A stretch of 64,000 nt of DNA from JAHIYU01 sp964476155 (GCA_964476155.1 CAYYYS010000009.1:23812-87811), one strand, 5' to 3'. Positions 18,464 to 27,754 are shown, counted from the first letter of the stretch. Translations and numbers: made by a program. The notes: generated by a model from the letters alone, not told the origin.

Positions 18464-19246
18464 ATGCCCATCCAGTATGTGGACCCGTTACGACGCGCCT
18501 GGGAACGCATGAGGTCCATGCTCTTCCGCCCGTTCAACCTGGAAGTCTGGATGGTGATGGGCTTCACCGCCTGGCTCGCTCGTCTCTGGGACAACGCGGG
18601 GATGGGGGGCGGCAACAAGTGGCGTAACGGCATCAATGTCGATCAGGACGACACGGACTTCATCCTCCGGCGAGGCGCCGACCGGTGGGAAGTCGGCGAT
18701 TTCGACCGGTGGGGCCTGGGCGGCATCGTGACCATCGCCTTTATCCTGCCCGCCCTGTTTCTGGTCATTCCCATTGCCGAGGGAGGACTCTGGCGTGGCA
18801 TCGGCGTCTTCGGTGCGGTCATGCTCGGTTTGCTCGGCGTGGGCCTGGGCATCGCGGCGACGCTCGTGAACTTCTGGACCGACCAGTTCGTCGTCCCGAT
18901 CATGTACAAGCGCGGACTGACCATCCTGGACGGCTGGCGCACCTTCCTGCCGCTGTTGCAGAAGGAGATCGCGGCGCTGTTCCTCTACGCCCTGTTCTAT
19001 CTGGCGCTGGCCGTCGGAGTGGGGCTGGCCGTGCTGACGGCCGGACTGGTCACCTGCTGTGTGGGCTGGCTGGTGCTGGCGATACCATACATCGGCACGG
19101 TCATCATGCTGCCGGTCTATGTGACGGGACGTGTGTTGGGACCGGAGTATTTAGGGCAATTCGGGGGAGAATACGGGTTGTGGGACGATGACGCGGTGAT
19201 CGATGAATCCGCCGAGCCGGCGCCCCCTGTCGACGAGATCGAGTAG
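18464..19246 (+). CDS. Multi-pass membrane protein, unknown function
   Basis: The 260-residue protein opens with PLRRAWERMRSMLFRPFNLE, then a hydrophobic segment, a polar loop and four or five further helices (IAFILPALFLVIPIAEG; AVMLGLLGVGLGIAATLVNF; FYLALAVGVGLAVLTAGLVT; VLAIPYIGTVIMLPVYVTG). The acidic C-terminus is cytoplasmic or periplasmic. It resembles the uncharacterised DUF4013/DUF7544-type membrane proteins, with low certainty. CGGAGG precedes the ATG at 18464 at good spacing. It is divergent from the EamA gene. Confidence 0.75.
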   Translation: MPIQYVDPLRRAWERMRSMLFRPFNLEVWMVMGFTAWLARLWDNAGMGGGNKWRNGINVDQDDTDFILRRGADRWEVGDFDRWGLGGIVTIAFILPALFLVIPIAEGGLWRGIGVFGAVMLGLLGVGLGIAATLVNFWTDQFVVPIMYKRGLTILDGWRTFLPLLQKEIAALFLYALFYLALAVGVGLAVLTAGLVTCCVGWLVLAIPYIGTVIMLPVYVTGRVLGPEYLGQFGGEYGLWDDDAVIDESAEPAPPVDEIE

Positions 19247-19299
19247 GAGCTATACGTGTAGGAAAACGGCGAACGACCGCCGCTGTCGATCCGATCCGC

Positions 19300-19548
19300 T
19301 CAATCCAGGATCTCATCCTTCGCCAACCAGGGATTCCCCACCCCCGTCTCGCAATACTGCTTCAAGCTCTCCATATATCGGCCCCACTGATAATTACAGC
19401 TCGCGAAGAAATCGTTCGATTCCCGCCAGTCCCGATGTCCGAACCGCAGCCGCGTCACGTCGCCGTCGGCCTCCAGGTCGAAAGTGATCACCGTGCCGAC
19501 CCACTCGGGATGGGCCTCGTCCACGGACCAGCCGACGCGCCGTTCCAA
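19300..19548 (-). pseudogene. SRPBCC/AHSA1-domain protein, C-terminal fragment
   Basis: Only the last part of a START-like SRPBCC domain remains: EWVGTVITFDL, TRLRFGHRDW, and a final helix ending YMESLKQYCETGVGNP. Full proteins are about 150-170 residues; the first half is missing and the frame breaks near 19550. It lies head to head with another truncated gene, so both 5' ends were lost together. Confidence 0.7.
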
Positions 19549-19603
19549 TAAATATCATGTTCGCCGTCAGGGCGCATCTCCCGAAGCAGGGTCGTACGGT
19601 TCG

Positions 19604-19905
19604 TCGTTGCGGGTCGACAAGAGCATCGTAGCCTACGCGGCGCGGGGAGGTGGTCTGGACACCACGCAGGAGGACACTCTGCGGGTTGGTTGATCCGACC
19701 TCTTTGGCAACATCGGCGGCGACGGTCTCGCAGAGGTCAGCCACAACTGGGACATATCTTCGAGGCCAACCCCCTGTTCCGGGACAGGGCGGGAGTCGAC
19801 TACGGGCTGGACGATGATTCCCCCTGTGGGCCGGGGAACGGGACGGGGTGCGGCGTGATCGGAGCCTACTCGACAACCAGCGTTCCCGGCCCGACCGGTC
19901 AGTGA
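19604..19905 (+). pseudogene. Right-handed beta-helix repeat protein, C-terminal remnant
   Basis: Residues typical of the last coils of exported parallel beta-helix proteins are seen in three pieces: SIVAYAARGGGLD, then after an in-frame TGA (19691-19693) DLFGNIGGDG and VSHNWDIS, then after a frameshift near 19755 EANPLFRDRAGVDYGLDDDS and GCGVIGAY. The TGA falls where the family has a cysteine before S-D-L-F. No start, promoter or signal peptide remains. Confidence 0.65.
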
Positions 19906-20014
19906 TTGCAGGCATTGTCACCTACCGGTTCGGCCTCTCTGGGGTTGCCGGTTGAGCGGTAGCCCCCGAATCGAGTGAATGCTAGACTCCTTTCCACCCA
20001 GAAAAGGAGCCTCC

Positions 20015-21436
20015 ATGCGCCGCACCAGAATCGTCTGCACCGTCGGCCCCGCCACCCGCTCGCGCGAGATGCTCGAGCGTCTCATGCGCGCCGGTCTGGA
20101 CGTCGTCCGCCTGAACTTCTCCCACGGCTCGCGCGAGGCCAAGCTCGACACCATCCGCGACATACGCGAAGTGGCGGCCAAGCTGGATCGCCCGGTCGCC
20201 ATCCTGCAGGATCTGGCGGGTCCCAAGATCCGCATCGGCACCTTCGCAAACGGGCCGGTGAGGATCGAAGCCGGTGGCCGGTTCACCCTCACCTCGCGCG
20301 ACGTGCCCGGCGATGCCGACGAAGTCTCCCTCGTCTACAAGGATCTCCCCGACGACGTGTCGGTCGGCGATACCCTCCTGCTGGCCGACGGCGCCCTCAA
20401 CCTGAGCGTCGAGTCGGTCGGCGGACCGGACATCCACTGCCGCGTCATCGTCGGCGGCGAGCTGAATTCCAACAAGGGCATCAATCTGCCCAGCGGCACC
20501 ATCAGTGCGCCCATCCTCGACGAAAAGGACCTGGCCGACCTGCGCTTCGGGCTGGAGAACGGTGTCGATTACGTGGCCCTGTCCTTCGTGCGCAACGCCG
20601 CGGATGTGCGTCTGTGCCTGGCGGCCATGGACGAGGCCGGCTGCCACGCGCCGGTGATCGCCAAGATCGAGCAGCGCGAGGGAATCGATCATTTCACCGA
20701 GATCATACCCCTGGTGGACGGCGTCATGGTCGCTCGCGGCGACCTGGGCGTGGAGATCCCCATGGAGCAGGTGCCGTCCGTACAGAAGTCGCTCATCTAC
20801 GAGACCAACGTCATGGCGAAACCCGTGATCACCGCCACGCAGATGCTGCGCTCGATGGTCGAGAGCCCACAGCCGACCCGCGCCGAGGTGTCGGACGTGG
20901 CCAATGCCGTGCTTGACGGCAGCGACGCGATCATGCTGTCGGAGGAGACCGCTGTCGGCGCGTATCCGATCGAAGCGGTGGAAGCCATGGCGCGTATCGC
21001 CGAGGCCGCCGAGGCTGCCTTCCCCTACAAATCCTGGCGAAGCCGCTGGATCGAACAGAAGTCGGTCACCACCGCCGAAGCTGTCGCCCGCTCCGCGGTG
21101 CGCATGGCCCTCGCGGTGGACGCCGCCGCCATCCTCTGTCTTACCCGCTCGGGCAGCACCGCGCGGCTCGTGGCCAAGCATCGACCGCCACAGCCCATCC
21201 TGGCCATGACCGACAATGAGACTACCTGGCGTCGCCTGGCCCTGGTCTGGGGAGCGGTGCCGATCATAGCGGAGCCGCGGGATGATCTGGACGAGCTCGA
21301 GGGGGATGCCTTGCAGAAGGCGGTAGAGTATGGCTACTGCAAGCCCGGGCAGACAGTCGTTGTCACGGCCGGGCTGCCGCTGCAGCAGACCGGCACGACC
21401 AACCTGATCAAGATCGTGGTTATTCCTGAGGGTTAA
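20015..21436 (+). CDS. pyk: Pyruvate kinase
   Basis: The 473-residue enzyme converts phosphoenolpyruvate and ADP to pyruvate and ATP. It shows TRIVCTVGPAT at the N-terminus, NFSHG, the substrate-binding lysine in IAKIEQREG, the metal-binding MVARGDLGVEIP and the K+/ADP-site region TATQMLRSM. A C-terminal allosteric domain follows (AILCLTRSGSTARLVAKHRP). The ATG at 20015 has AAGGAG five to six bases upstream. Its stop codon lies at the base of a 222-bp palindrome that likely acts as terminator for it and the convergent SRAP gene. Confidence 0.96.
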   Translation: MRRTRIVCTVGPATRSREMLERLMRAGLDVVRLNFSHGSREAKLDTIRDIREVAAKLDRPVAILQDLAGPKIRIGTFANGPVRIEAGGRFTLTSRDVPGDADEVSLVYKDLPDDVSVGDTLLLADGALNLSVESVGGPDIHCRVIVGGELNSNKGINLPSGTISAPILDEKDLADLRFGLENGVDYVALSFVRNAADVRLCLAAMDEAGCHAPVIAKIEQREGIDHFTEIIPLVDGVMVARGDLGVEIPMEQVPSVQKSLIYETNVMAKPVITATQMLRSMVESPQPTRAEVSDVANAVLDGSDAIMLSEETAVGAYPIEAVEAMARIAEAAEAAFPYKSWRSRWIEQKSVTTAEAVARSAVRMALAVDAAAILCLTRSGSTARLVAKHRPPQPILAMTDNETTWRRLALVWGAVPIIAEPRDDLDELEGDALQKAVEYGYCKPGQTVVVTAGLPLQQTGTTNLIKIVVIPEG

Positions 21437-21655
21437 ATCCTATATCCGGCTCTGTGTATTGCTACTGCGACAAAGCCGGGGATGTGTGTGACCATTTACG
21501 GGGAACGCTCTCCGGTCACATCCTGTGACCGGGTCGCTTGGCCTGCGGGCTGCTCCGCCATCCATGGCTCCGCAGCCCTTCGGACATCCCCGTAAATGGT
21601 CACACACATCCCCGGCTTTGTCGGTAGTAATACACAGAGTCGGGTACAGGATTTA
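21434..21655. repeat. Giant palindrome forming a branched (three-way) structure
   Basis: Left arm 21434-21504 and right arm 21587-21655 are about 90% complementary over roughly 70 bp. The centre holds two further hairpins: CCGGTCACA/TGTGACCGG (21512-21532) and GGGCTGC/GCAGCCC (21547-21578), the latter with a GCCATCCATGGC tip. It fills the whole gap between convergent pyk and SRAP genes. It shares no sequence with the other palindrome family in the window. Confidence 0.9.
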
Positions 21656-21663
21656 GACCACAG

Positions 21664-22386
21664 TTATAACAGCTCCAGTTGATCGCCGGGGGCTTCGCCC
21701 GGCTCATTCATTGGCATCACACACTCTGGCCCATCATTTCGCGGACTGTTCACCAGGGTGTCTACCGGCCAGGCTTCCATGGCTTCGGCGGGGAAGGGTT
21801 GTAGCAGGTCTCGCAGCCCGGCGGTCGCGTCTGGCTGCGCGGTGAGCCAGCGTTCGTAGTCGTTTCGGTGGAGGATGACGGGCATGCGGTCGTGGATGGG
21901 GCGTAGCAGGTCATTGGCTGTGGTGGTCAGGATGGCGCAGGTGTGTCGCGGGTCGCCGGCGGCGGGGCGCCAGGTCTCCCAGAGCCCGGCCATGCAGAAT
22001 CCGGGCTCGTCTAGAACCCGGAACAGCCAGGGATGTTTCTGGTCACCGCGTCGTTGCCATTCGAAGAACGCTTCGGCGGGGATGAGGCAGCGCCGCCGTT
22101 GGTAGGCTTCGCGAAACGAGGGCTTCTCGGGCGCCGTCTCCGACCGCGCGTTGATCATGCGGTTGCCGACGGCCGGGTCCTTGGCCCAACCCGGCACGAG
22201 CCCCCACTTGAAGGTGCGGGCTTCGCGGTCGGTGTCGGGCGTGTCCTGAATCGCCGCGACGATCTCCTGGCCCGGCGCGATGTTGTATCGCGGGCGCAGG
22301 CCCAGTTCCAGATCGAGAGCCGCGTCCAGGGCCATGAGCTGGGCCAGTTCCTCGGGCGACAGCGCCAATGTGAATCGTCCGCACAT
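21664..22386 (-). CDS. SRAP-domain protein (HMCES/YedK family)
   Basis: The 240-residue protein starts MCGRFTL, so the catalytic Cys2 is exposed after methionine removal; this fixes the start at 22386 despite an ATG five codons upstream. Family motifs NARSET, CLIPAEAFFEW and HDRMPVIL are intact. SRAP proteins form a covalent thiazolidine link to abasic sites in single-stranded DNA, shielding them. GAAAGGAA lies upstream at suitable spacing. Single gene, convergent with pyk. Confidence 0.93.
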   Translation of the reverse strand: MCGRFTLALSPEELAQLMALDAALDLELGLRPRYNIAPGQEIVAAIQDTPDTDREARTFKWGLVPGWAKDPAVGNRMINARSETAPEKPSFREAYQRRRCLIPAEAFFEWQRRGDQKHPWLFRVLDEPGFCMAGLWETWRPAAGDPRHTCAILTTTANDLLRPIHDRMPVILHRNDYERWLTAQPDATAGLRDLLQPFPAEAMEAWPVDTLVNSPRNDGPECVMPMNEPGEAPGDQLELL

Positions 22387-22639
22387 GTTGTTTCCTTTCA
22401 CGAACGATCAAGATAACACACCCACGGTCGATAATAATGACCTGTCCGCGCCATGGGGCGAGGCAACCCGCGCTCTGTTCTGACGTATACGTGATTTGGT
22501 GCGTAACCCGGCCCGGAGGGGAGCCGCCATAAGGTCAAACAACCCCACCAAACTCTAACTCGTTGATTGACGGGCCCCTTGCAGGATCCTTGCACATGCC
22601 TCCTGGCGCCAGAAACAAGGCAACCTAGTTTAAGTGACC

Positions 22640-23635
22640 ATGATATCCAGTTTACGAAAAGCCGATCTGCACGTGCACTCATCCTGTTCGTTCGACGTGC
22701 CCCCGCTGCAAGCGCTGCACCCGCGCGCTCTCTTCGAGGCCGCCCTGGACCATCCGGACGAGCGCAAGCGCATGGACTATTTCGCCCTGACCGACCACGA
22801 CACCATGGACGGTTACGAGACGCTGATGCGCGGGCTGCCCGAGGGCGACCGCGCCCTGGTGATCCCCGGCGTGGAGCACACCCTTTACGATCCCACCATC
22901 GGTTTCACCATTCACGTCAACATCTACGGGTTGGACCCGGACCTGTATGCGCTCCTGGGCGCACGCGTCCGGACCCTCGACGACCTGCTCGGCTTCGTGC
23001 ATCATCACGGGCTGCATTGCCAGTACAACCACCCCACCTGGTGGGAGCGCGACGAGCTGCGCCGCGGCGAGGTGGACTTCGCCCGCATCCCCGCGATCGC
23101 CGCCCGCTTCGACATGCTCGAACTCAACGCCGCGCGTACGCCCCTGCAGAACCTGATCACCGCCGGTCTCGCCGACGAGTTGCGGCTGCCGTTGACCGCG
23201 TCGAGCGACTCGCACACCGGCACCGTCGGACGCGCCTACACCGAAGCCCCGGCCGACACCGCCGACGCATTCCTGACCGCCGTGTGGAACGCCGAAGGCC
23301 GCACCCATCTCACGACGCTTTCCCAGGAATCACTGATCGTCGAGGCCCACTGCCTGATCGACGAGTTCCTCGACGGCGCCCATGAAGCCCTGATCGTCCG
23401 CGAGATCCGCAGCCAGGCCCAGGCCCGGCTCGAGGCTGCCGCCACGCGCGTGGTCCGCTCACGTTGGATACGCGGCAACTCGACGGCGCGCGAATCCCTG
23501 CGCCTGCTGCTCAAGCAGGCCTCGCGCCCGATCATGCGTTGGGTGATGCTGTACGAAGAGCGGCTGGATCGCCGCCTGGCTGGTTCCGCGCTGCGCGGCT
23601 ATCTGTCGCGCACGACAAATTCACGCGCAGCGTAA
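22640..23635 (+). CDS. PHP-domain metal-dependent phosphoesterase
   Basis: The product has the polymerase/histidinol-phosphatase motifs: DLHVHSSCS, LTDHDTMDG, PGVEHT, HHHGLHCQYNHP and SDSHTG, giving a complete His/Asp/Glu metal cluster. A basic helical C-terminal extension of about 90 residues (QARLEAAATRVVRSRW onward) follows. The ATG at 22640 is preferred; a GTG at 22634 is possible, and no strong ribosome-binding site is visible for either. The substrate, perhaps a phosphorylated nucleotide or sugar, cannot be stated. Confidence 0.85.
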   Translation: MISSLRKADLHVHSSCSFDVPPLQALHPRALFEAALDHPDERKRMDYFALTDHDTMDGYETLMRGLPEGDRALVIPGVEHTLYDPTIGFTIHVNIYGLDPDLYALLGARVRTLDDLLGFVHHHGLHCQYNHPTWWERDELRRGEVDFARIPAIAARFDMLELNAARTPLQNLITAGLADELRLPLTASSDSHTGTVGRAYTEAPADTADAFLTAVWNAEGRTHLTTLSQESLIVEAHCLIDEFLDGAHEALIVREIRSQAQARLEAAATRVVRSRWIRGNSTARESLRLLLKQASRPIMRWVMLYEERLDRRLAGSALRGYLSRTTNSRAA

Positions 23636-23685
23636 CTACGCTTCTGTAACCGACCTCTCCGCGGGTCCGGCTCCCACGTTCCGGT

Positions 23686-24165
23686 CTACATCTTCGCATC
23701 GAACGAGCGCGGAATCTTCAGCTCGAAGTTGTCCCATTTCGAGGGCGTGTGCGCCGCTCCCAGGACTTCCGCCGCTTTCTCGAAATCGTCCTCGTGAACG
23801 TGCAGGAGGTAGCGGTAGCCGCCCTTGCCGTCCGCGAGTCCGCTCGAGGTCTCCACGTTGATGTCGGCGTCGCTGAGCCGCTGGTGGATGTCCACCAGGG
23901 CTCCGAGTTCATCGTCCCCCTGGACGATGAACGCGTGGTGGGGTCCGCTCAACATCAATCCCGTGTGACGCGCCACGTCCGCGAGCCACGTCGTATTGAA
24001 AGGGTAGATGATGAGCTGGGTTTCGTCCGGCCCGAAGGGGAGAGCGTTGAATGCGAGGAGATTGACTTCCTCGCGAGCGAGCTTGGTCAGCAACCGGCAA
24101 GCTTCGCCAGGAATGTCGCGCACCGATGTGTAGTAGTAGGGCGCGCTGAAGATCTGGACCGCCAT
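23686..24165 (-). CDS. ACT-domain-like small protein
   Basis: The 159-residue protein looks like two ACT-type ligand-binding modules: one from QIFSAPYYYTSVRDIPGEAC to YPFNTTWLADVARH, the second HHAFIVQGDDELGALVDIHQ to YRYLLHVHEDDFEKAAEVLG. ACT domains sense amino acids and regulate metabolism; no enzyme domain is attached. The ATG at 24165 has GGGAGGG upstream; a longer frame to 24288 adds low-complexity residues and overlaps a hairpin. Confidence 0.75.
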   Translation of the reverse strand: MAVQIFSAPYYYTSVRDIPGEACRLLTKLAREEVNLLAFNALPFGPDETQLIIYPFNTTWLADVARHTGLMLSGPHHAFIVQGDDELGALVDIHQRLSDADINVETSSGLADGKGGYRYLLHVHEDDFEKAAEVLGAAHTPSKWDNFELKIPRSFDAKM

Positions 24166-24229
24166 GTCAACCCTCCCTGACTTGTGCCTGCGAGGGAGCT
24201 GCCGTGCGTAGGTGTGTGGGGTTGGCCCC

Positions 24230-24267
24230 TCGGGGGCACATGCAGATCTTACCACAAGTGCCCCCGA
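24230..24267 (-). terminator. Hairpin after the lysyl-endopeptidase-like gene
   Basis: TCGGGGGCAC pairs perfectly with GTGCCCCCGA (10 bp) around an 18-nt loop, starting 22 bases after the stop of the minus-strand protease gene. There is no T-run, so it may be a stability element rather than a classical terminator. Confidence 0.45.
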
Positions 24268-24289
24268 AGCGCCAGAGGGAGCCGCCAAT

Positions 24290-26773
24290 CTATCTGACCA
24301 GCAACGCCTTATGGACCTGGGTCTCGCCGCCGGCGATCAACCGGAAGACGTAGCTGCCGCTCGGCATCTCGGATCCGGCGGTATCGGTGCCGTCCCAGGT
24401 CGCTTCGTAGCGGCCCGCGTCCAGATGCTCGTCCCGCAACGTCCGTACGTGACGGCCGCGCAGGTCGAAGACCGCGAGCGTCGCCCGGGCCGACGCCTTC
24501 AACTCGAAGGCGACGACGGTCAGGGGGTTGAACGGGTTGGGCACGTTGGGCGTCAGCGTCGCCACGCGACGGTTCGGCCCGGACGTGTCGCTGAACTGTC
24601 CCTGCTGCAGGGCCCAGATCTCCACGTCGTCGATGTTCCAGCCCGCGTATAGCCAACTCCCGTCCGTGGTGCCCTGGGTCCAGCGCAGATAGACGGTCGC
24701 CACGCCGTCGGCGATGGTCGAGATGTCGAAGGACTGCTCGCTCCAGGTGTTGTCCTCGACGACCGCGCCGTTCTCCCACAGGGTCGTGTAGTTGATCCCG
24801 TCGGTGCTGATCCGCAGGTAGGCGTGGTCGTAGGAGGGCTGCTCCACGTTCAGCCAGCGCTGGAACTTGAGGGTGACGGCCTCGAGGTCGCTGCAGTCGA
24901 TGGCCGTGGTGGTCAGATGACGCTCCGGCATGTTGTTGGTGTAGTCGCCGGCCAGGTTGTAGCCCATGACGTTCGCGCCGGTGAACCCCGTGGTCGGGTC
25001 ATTGTTGCCGTACTGGCCGCCGCCGCCCTGGGGCTGGCCCCAGGCCCAGTCGCCCTCGGTAGTCCAGCCGGGGTCGCTGTCCATGTTGAAGCTGTAGACC
25101 ACTTGCGGAACACCCACCTGCAGGTTCACCGCGCGGGTGGCGTCACCGTCGTGACTGGTCGTGTTCACGAAACTCAGCGTGCCGTGATAGCTGCCGATCG
25201 CGAGCGCGTCGGCCGCGGCGTTGGGCGAGATCGTCACGGTGGCTTCGCCGCCGGGGGCGATGGTGCCGGTGGCGTTGGCGATGTCGGCCCAGGCCTCATC
25301 GAAGCTCACCTGATAGTCCAGGGAACTGTCGCCGTTGTTGCTCAGCACGTAGTCGTAGGTGGCGGGAGTGAAAGGGCCGCCCACGTCGCCGGAGAGGTCG
25401 TAGCTGCCGCTGCTCACCCGCATACCGGTCAGGTAGGGTGCGAACAGGTCCTGGGTCGTGGCGCCGGTACCCAGGGGATCCAGGTAGGTGCTCAGGCCGG
25501 ACCAGCTGACCGACAGCTTGCCGTACCAGTCGGGGTCGTTGTTGCCGCAGGCCGCATAGCCGCCGTGGAGCTGCCCCACGACGTGGTGGTTCTGGTTGAA
25601 CAGGGGCGAACCCGAGGACCCGCCCTCGGTCGTGCCCAGGTCCCAGTCGGCCACGCGGAAGTGGGTGCTGTTGCCGGGTGATGTGTCACCCAGGTAGGAC
25701 GTGGTCGTGACGGGGTCGTTCTCGAAGCTGATGCTCTTCTCGTCGGTGCTGGGGTGGTGGATCGCCACCGCGCTGGTGGGATCGACGCCGCTGTTGTCCC
25801 AGCCGGCGTAGGCCACGTTCCACGACGGATCCGGCTGTGCGTCGAGCAGCACCAGGGAGTAGTCGGACGTGCTGTTCTCGACCTGCAGGACCGATCCGGT
25901 GAGGAACTGGCTCAGGCTACCGCCGCTTTGCTGGCCACAAACGGGACTATTGAAATTCCAGTAGGTCACGAGTGACGGAGCCTGGCTGCTGTGGATGCCG
26001 CAGTGGTAGGCGGTCATGAAGAAGGGCGTCTCGTCGTTGGCGGTGTTGTTGATCATGAAGCCGGTGCAGAACGTGCTGCCGCCGGTGGAGATCACCGCCA
26101 CGGTCTGGATATCCTCGCGCCAACCATCACCCTCGGGGCAGACCACGTCGATGTTGCAGGTACCCGACTTCTCGGGAATCAGGTCACCGAACTTGCGATA
26201 GCCGGTGTTGACCGACGTGAGCAGCAGGTCGAGACGGTCGACGGCCTTGAAGGGCACCGCCACCTCGACGACCAGCGTCTCGGTCTCGACCACGGGCGTC
26301 CACAACTCGCCGTGGACCTTGTTGTCGGCGCTGGTGAAGGCGATGGCTTCCGCACTCCCGTCCGCGGGATAGATCAGCAGACGGCCGCCCGCGGGCATCG
26401 CGTAGCGGGTGAAGCCCAGGTTGAGCGACAGGGCGCCGGAGGATTCGATGCGCAGACGCCAGAGCATGGTGTCCTCGCTGATGCGTTCCCAGGTGCCGTG
26501 GGTCTCCGGGGCGATGAAGGTTTCCTGGGGGATGGCGAAGCGGGGCGGTTGGCCCAGCCCCTCGGCCTGTTGGTCCTCGAGCTTGGCCATCGTGTGATCC
26601 ACGTAATCGGCGCGGAACTGCGGCACGTCGGCCAGCGGTAATACGTCGTATCGGGAGGCGGCCGGTTCGGCGGCGCGGTCGACGGCCGTGGCCGGAACCG
26701 ATGCCAGCATGACGAAAACGAGGGCCATCATGATGAAACGGAGGCGCGTGTGTGCAATGGCGATGCTGGACAT
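24290..26773 (-). CDS. Lysyl-endopeptidase-like S1 protease with FlgD/T9SS-type C-terminus
   Basis: The 827-residue precursor has a signal peptide and a propeptide, then a trypsin-fold domain resembling Achromobacter protease I: CNIDVVCPEGDGW, catalytic His in FMTAYHCG, Asp in DYSLVLLD and Ser in GGSSGSPLFN, with paired cysteines. Next come a BACON-type beta domain (YDYVLSNNGDSSLDYQVSF), a MAM/immune-inhibitor-like jelly-roll (YDHAYLRISTDG; WNIDDVEIWAL), and the terminal VPNPFNPLTVVAFEL domain. It would be exported and surface-attached or released, digesting extracellular protein. AGAGGAA precedes the ATG. Confidence 0.9.
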   Translation of the reverse strand: MSSIAIAHTRLRFIMMALVFVMLASVPATAVDRAAEPAASRYDVLPLADVPQFRADYVDHTMAKLEDQQAEGLGQPPRFAIPQETFIAPETHGTWERISEDTMLWRLRIESSGALSLNLGFTRYAMPAGGRLLIYPADGSAEAIAFTSADNKVHGELWTPVVETETLVVEVAVPFKAVDRLDLLLTSVNTGYRKFGDLIPEKSGTCNIDVVCPEGDGWREDIQTVAVISTGGSTFCTGFMINNTANDETPFFMTAYHCGIHSSQAPSLVTYWNFNSPVCGQQSGGSLSQFLTGSVLQVENSTSDYSLVLLDAQPDPSWNVAYAGWDNSGVDPTSAVAIHHPSTDEKSISFENDPVTTTSYLGDTSPGNSTHFRVADWDLGTTEGGSSGSPLFNQNHHVVGQLHGGYAACGNNDPDWYGKLSVSWSGLSTYLDPLGTGATTQDLFAPYLTGMRVSSGSYDLSGDVGGPFTPATYDYVLSNNGDSSLDYQVSFDEAWADIANATGTIAPGGEATVTISPNAAADALAIGSYHGTLSFVNTTSHDGDATRAVNLQVGVPQVVYSFNMDSDPGWTTEGDWAWGQPQGGGGQYGNNDPTTGFTGANVMGYNLAGDYTNNMPERHLTTTAIDCSDLEAVTLKFQRWLNVEQPSYDHAYLRISTDGINYTTLWENGAVVEDNTWSEQSFDISTIADGVATVYLRWTQGTTDGSWLYAGWNIDDVEIWALQQGQFSDTSGPNRRVATLTPNVPNPFNPLTVVAFELKASARATLAVFDLRGRHVRTLRDEHLDAGRYEATWDGTDTAGSEMPSGSYVFRLIAGGETQVHKALLVR

Positions 26774-26940
26774 ATGTCAATTCCTCTGGCTGGGGTTAAC
26801 GTTGGCGAGGGCGGCGGGCCGTCACGAAAGTATACGGGCCGCACCTTGTGGCGGGAGCAGGCTTTTACCCGTGACGGATAGTATACCACAATTGTTGGCA
26901 TTAGAACAGGGGGACTCGGTTCCCGCGATTGGTTTGACGG

Positions 26941-26971
26941 AAAAAAGAAAAGCCGCTGCATATGCAACGGC
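26941..26971 (-). terminator. Rho-independent terminator of the sugar-transferase gene
   Basis: On the minus strand GCCGTTGCATATGCAGCGGC forms a hairpin with one mismatch and is followed by TTTTCTTTTTT. It begins about 20 bases after the stop codon at 26993. Confidence 0.85.
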
Positions 26972-26992
26972 CTATCGAATGAAAATAGTGTG

Positions 26993-27754
26993 CTAGCGTG
27001 CGCCTTCTCCGGTCAATACCACGCGAATGGTTGATGCCAGAATCCGCAGATCCAGCTTCCAGCCGTTCTTGGTGATGTAGAAGCGGTCGAACATCAGCTT
27101 GCGGCGCACCGAAGCCAGGTCCTCATCATAACCGTTGTTGACCTGGGCCAGGCCGGTAATGCCGGGCAGGATAGCCAGACGTTCACAATAGCCCGGGATA
27201 TCCATCTCGTACTTGCGGACGAAGCTGAGACGCTCCGGACGAGGGCCGATCAGGGTCATCTGGCCGAAGAGCACGTTGATGAACTGGGGCACCTCGTCGA
27301 GCCGGGACATCCTCAGCAAGTGTCCGATACGGGTAACGCGGCTGTCTCCCTCGGTGGCGAGCTGGGGGCCGTTCTTCTCGGCATCCGTCCGCATTGTTCT
27401 CAGCTTTAAGATGCGGAACGGGCGGCCGGGGTAGATGACCTTGCGGCGCTCGGGACCAGCCGTGAAGTGTTCGCGGCGCCGGCGGTCCTGTCCGATACGA
27501 CTCTGGGTGTAGAAGACCGGTCCGCGCGAGTCGATCTTGATGGCCAGGGCGATCAGGGGCAAGACCAGGCCGAAGATCGCTAGGGCCAGCGAAGACACGA
27601 CAAGATCGAAAGCACGGCGGACAAACTCATATACGCGGTGGGTAGGTGTGATCCGAGGGGACGCCTTCACATCCGAGTACAGTCTCGGCAACTCGTGATC
27701 GGGAACACTGCGAATGTGTTCCTTGAGCTGGTTGGTTTCGTATATTGGTGTCAT
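26993..27754 (-). CDS. Polyprenyl-phosphate sugar phosphotransferase (bacterial sugar transferase)
   Basis: The 253-residue protein is a monotopic phosphoglycosyl transferase: a re-entrant helix (FDLVVSSLALAIFGLVLPLI) with the following KIDSRGPVFYTQ, then FRILKLRTMRTDAE, the RMSRLDEVPQFINVL block with the Asp-Glu catalytic pair, MTLIGPRPER, and GITGLAQVNNGY. It transfers a sugar-phosphate to a lipid carrier to start exopolysaccharide or O-antigen synthesis. A 45-residue N-terminal extension precedes the family core. No other polysaccharide gene is nearby, which is unusual. Confidence 0.92.
   Translation of the reverse strand: MTPIYETNQLKEHIRSVPDHELPRLYSDVKASPRITPTHRVYEFVRRAFDLVVSSLALAIFGLVLPLIALAIKIDSRGPVFYTQSRIGQDRRRREHFTAGPERRKVIYPGRPFRILKLRTMRTDAEKNGPQLATEGDSRVTRIGHLLRMSRLDEVPQFINVLFGQMTLIGPRPERLSFVRKYEMDIPGYCERLAILPGITGLAQVNNGYDEDLASVRRKLMFDRFYITKNGWKLDLRILASTIRVVLTGEGAR

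Noticed and set aside
21434..21655. Integron attC site
   Set aside because: A GTTAAAT sequence occurs at the left edge, but the matching R'' box is absent and the arms are far longer than in attC sites.
22387..22633. tRNA or riboswitch between SRAP and PHP genes
   Set aside because: No cloverleaf, T-loop or known aptamer could be formed by eye; the stretch looks plain.
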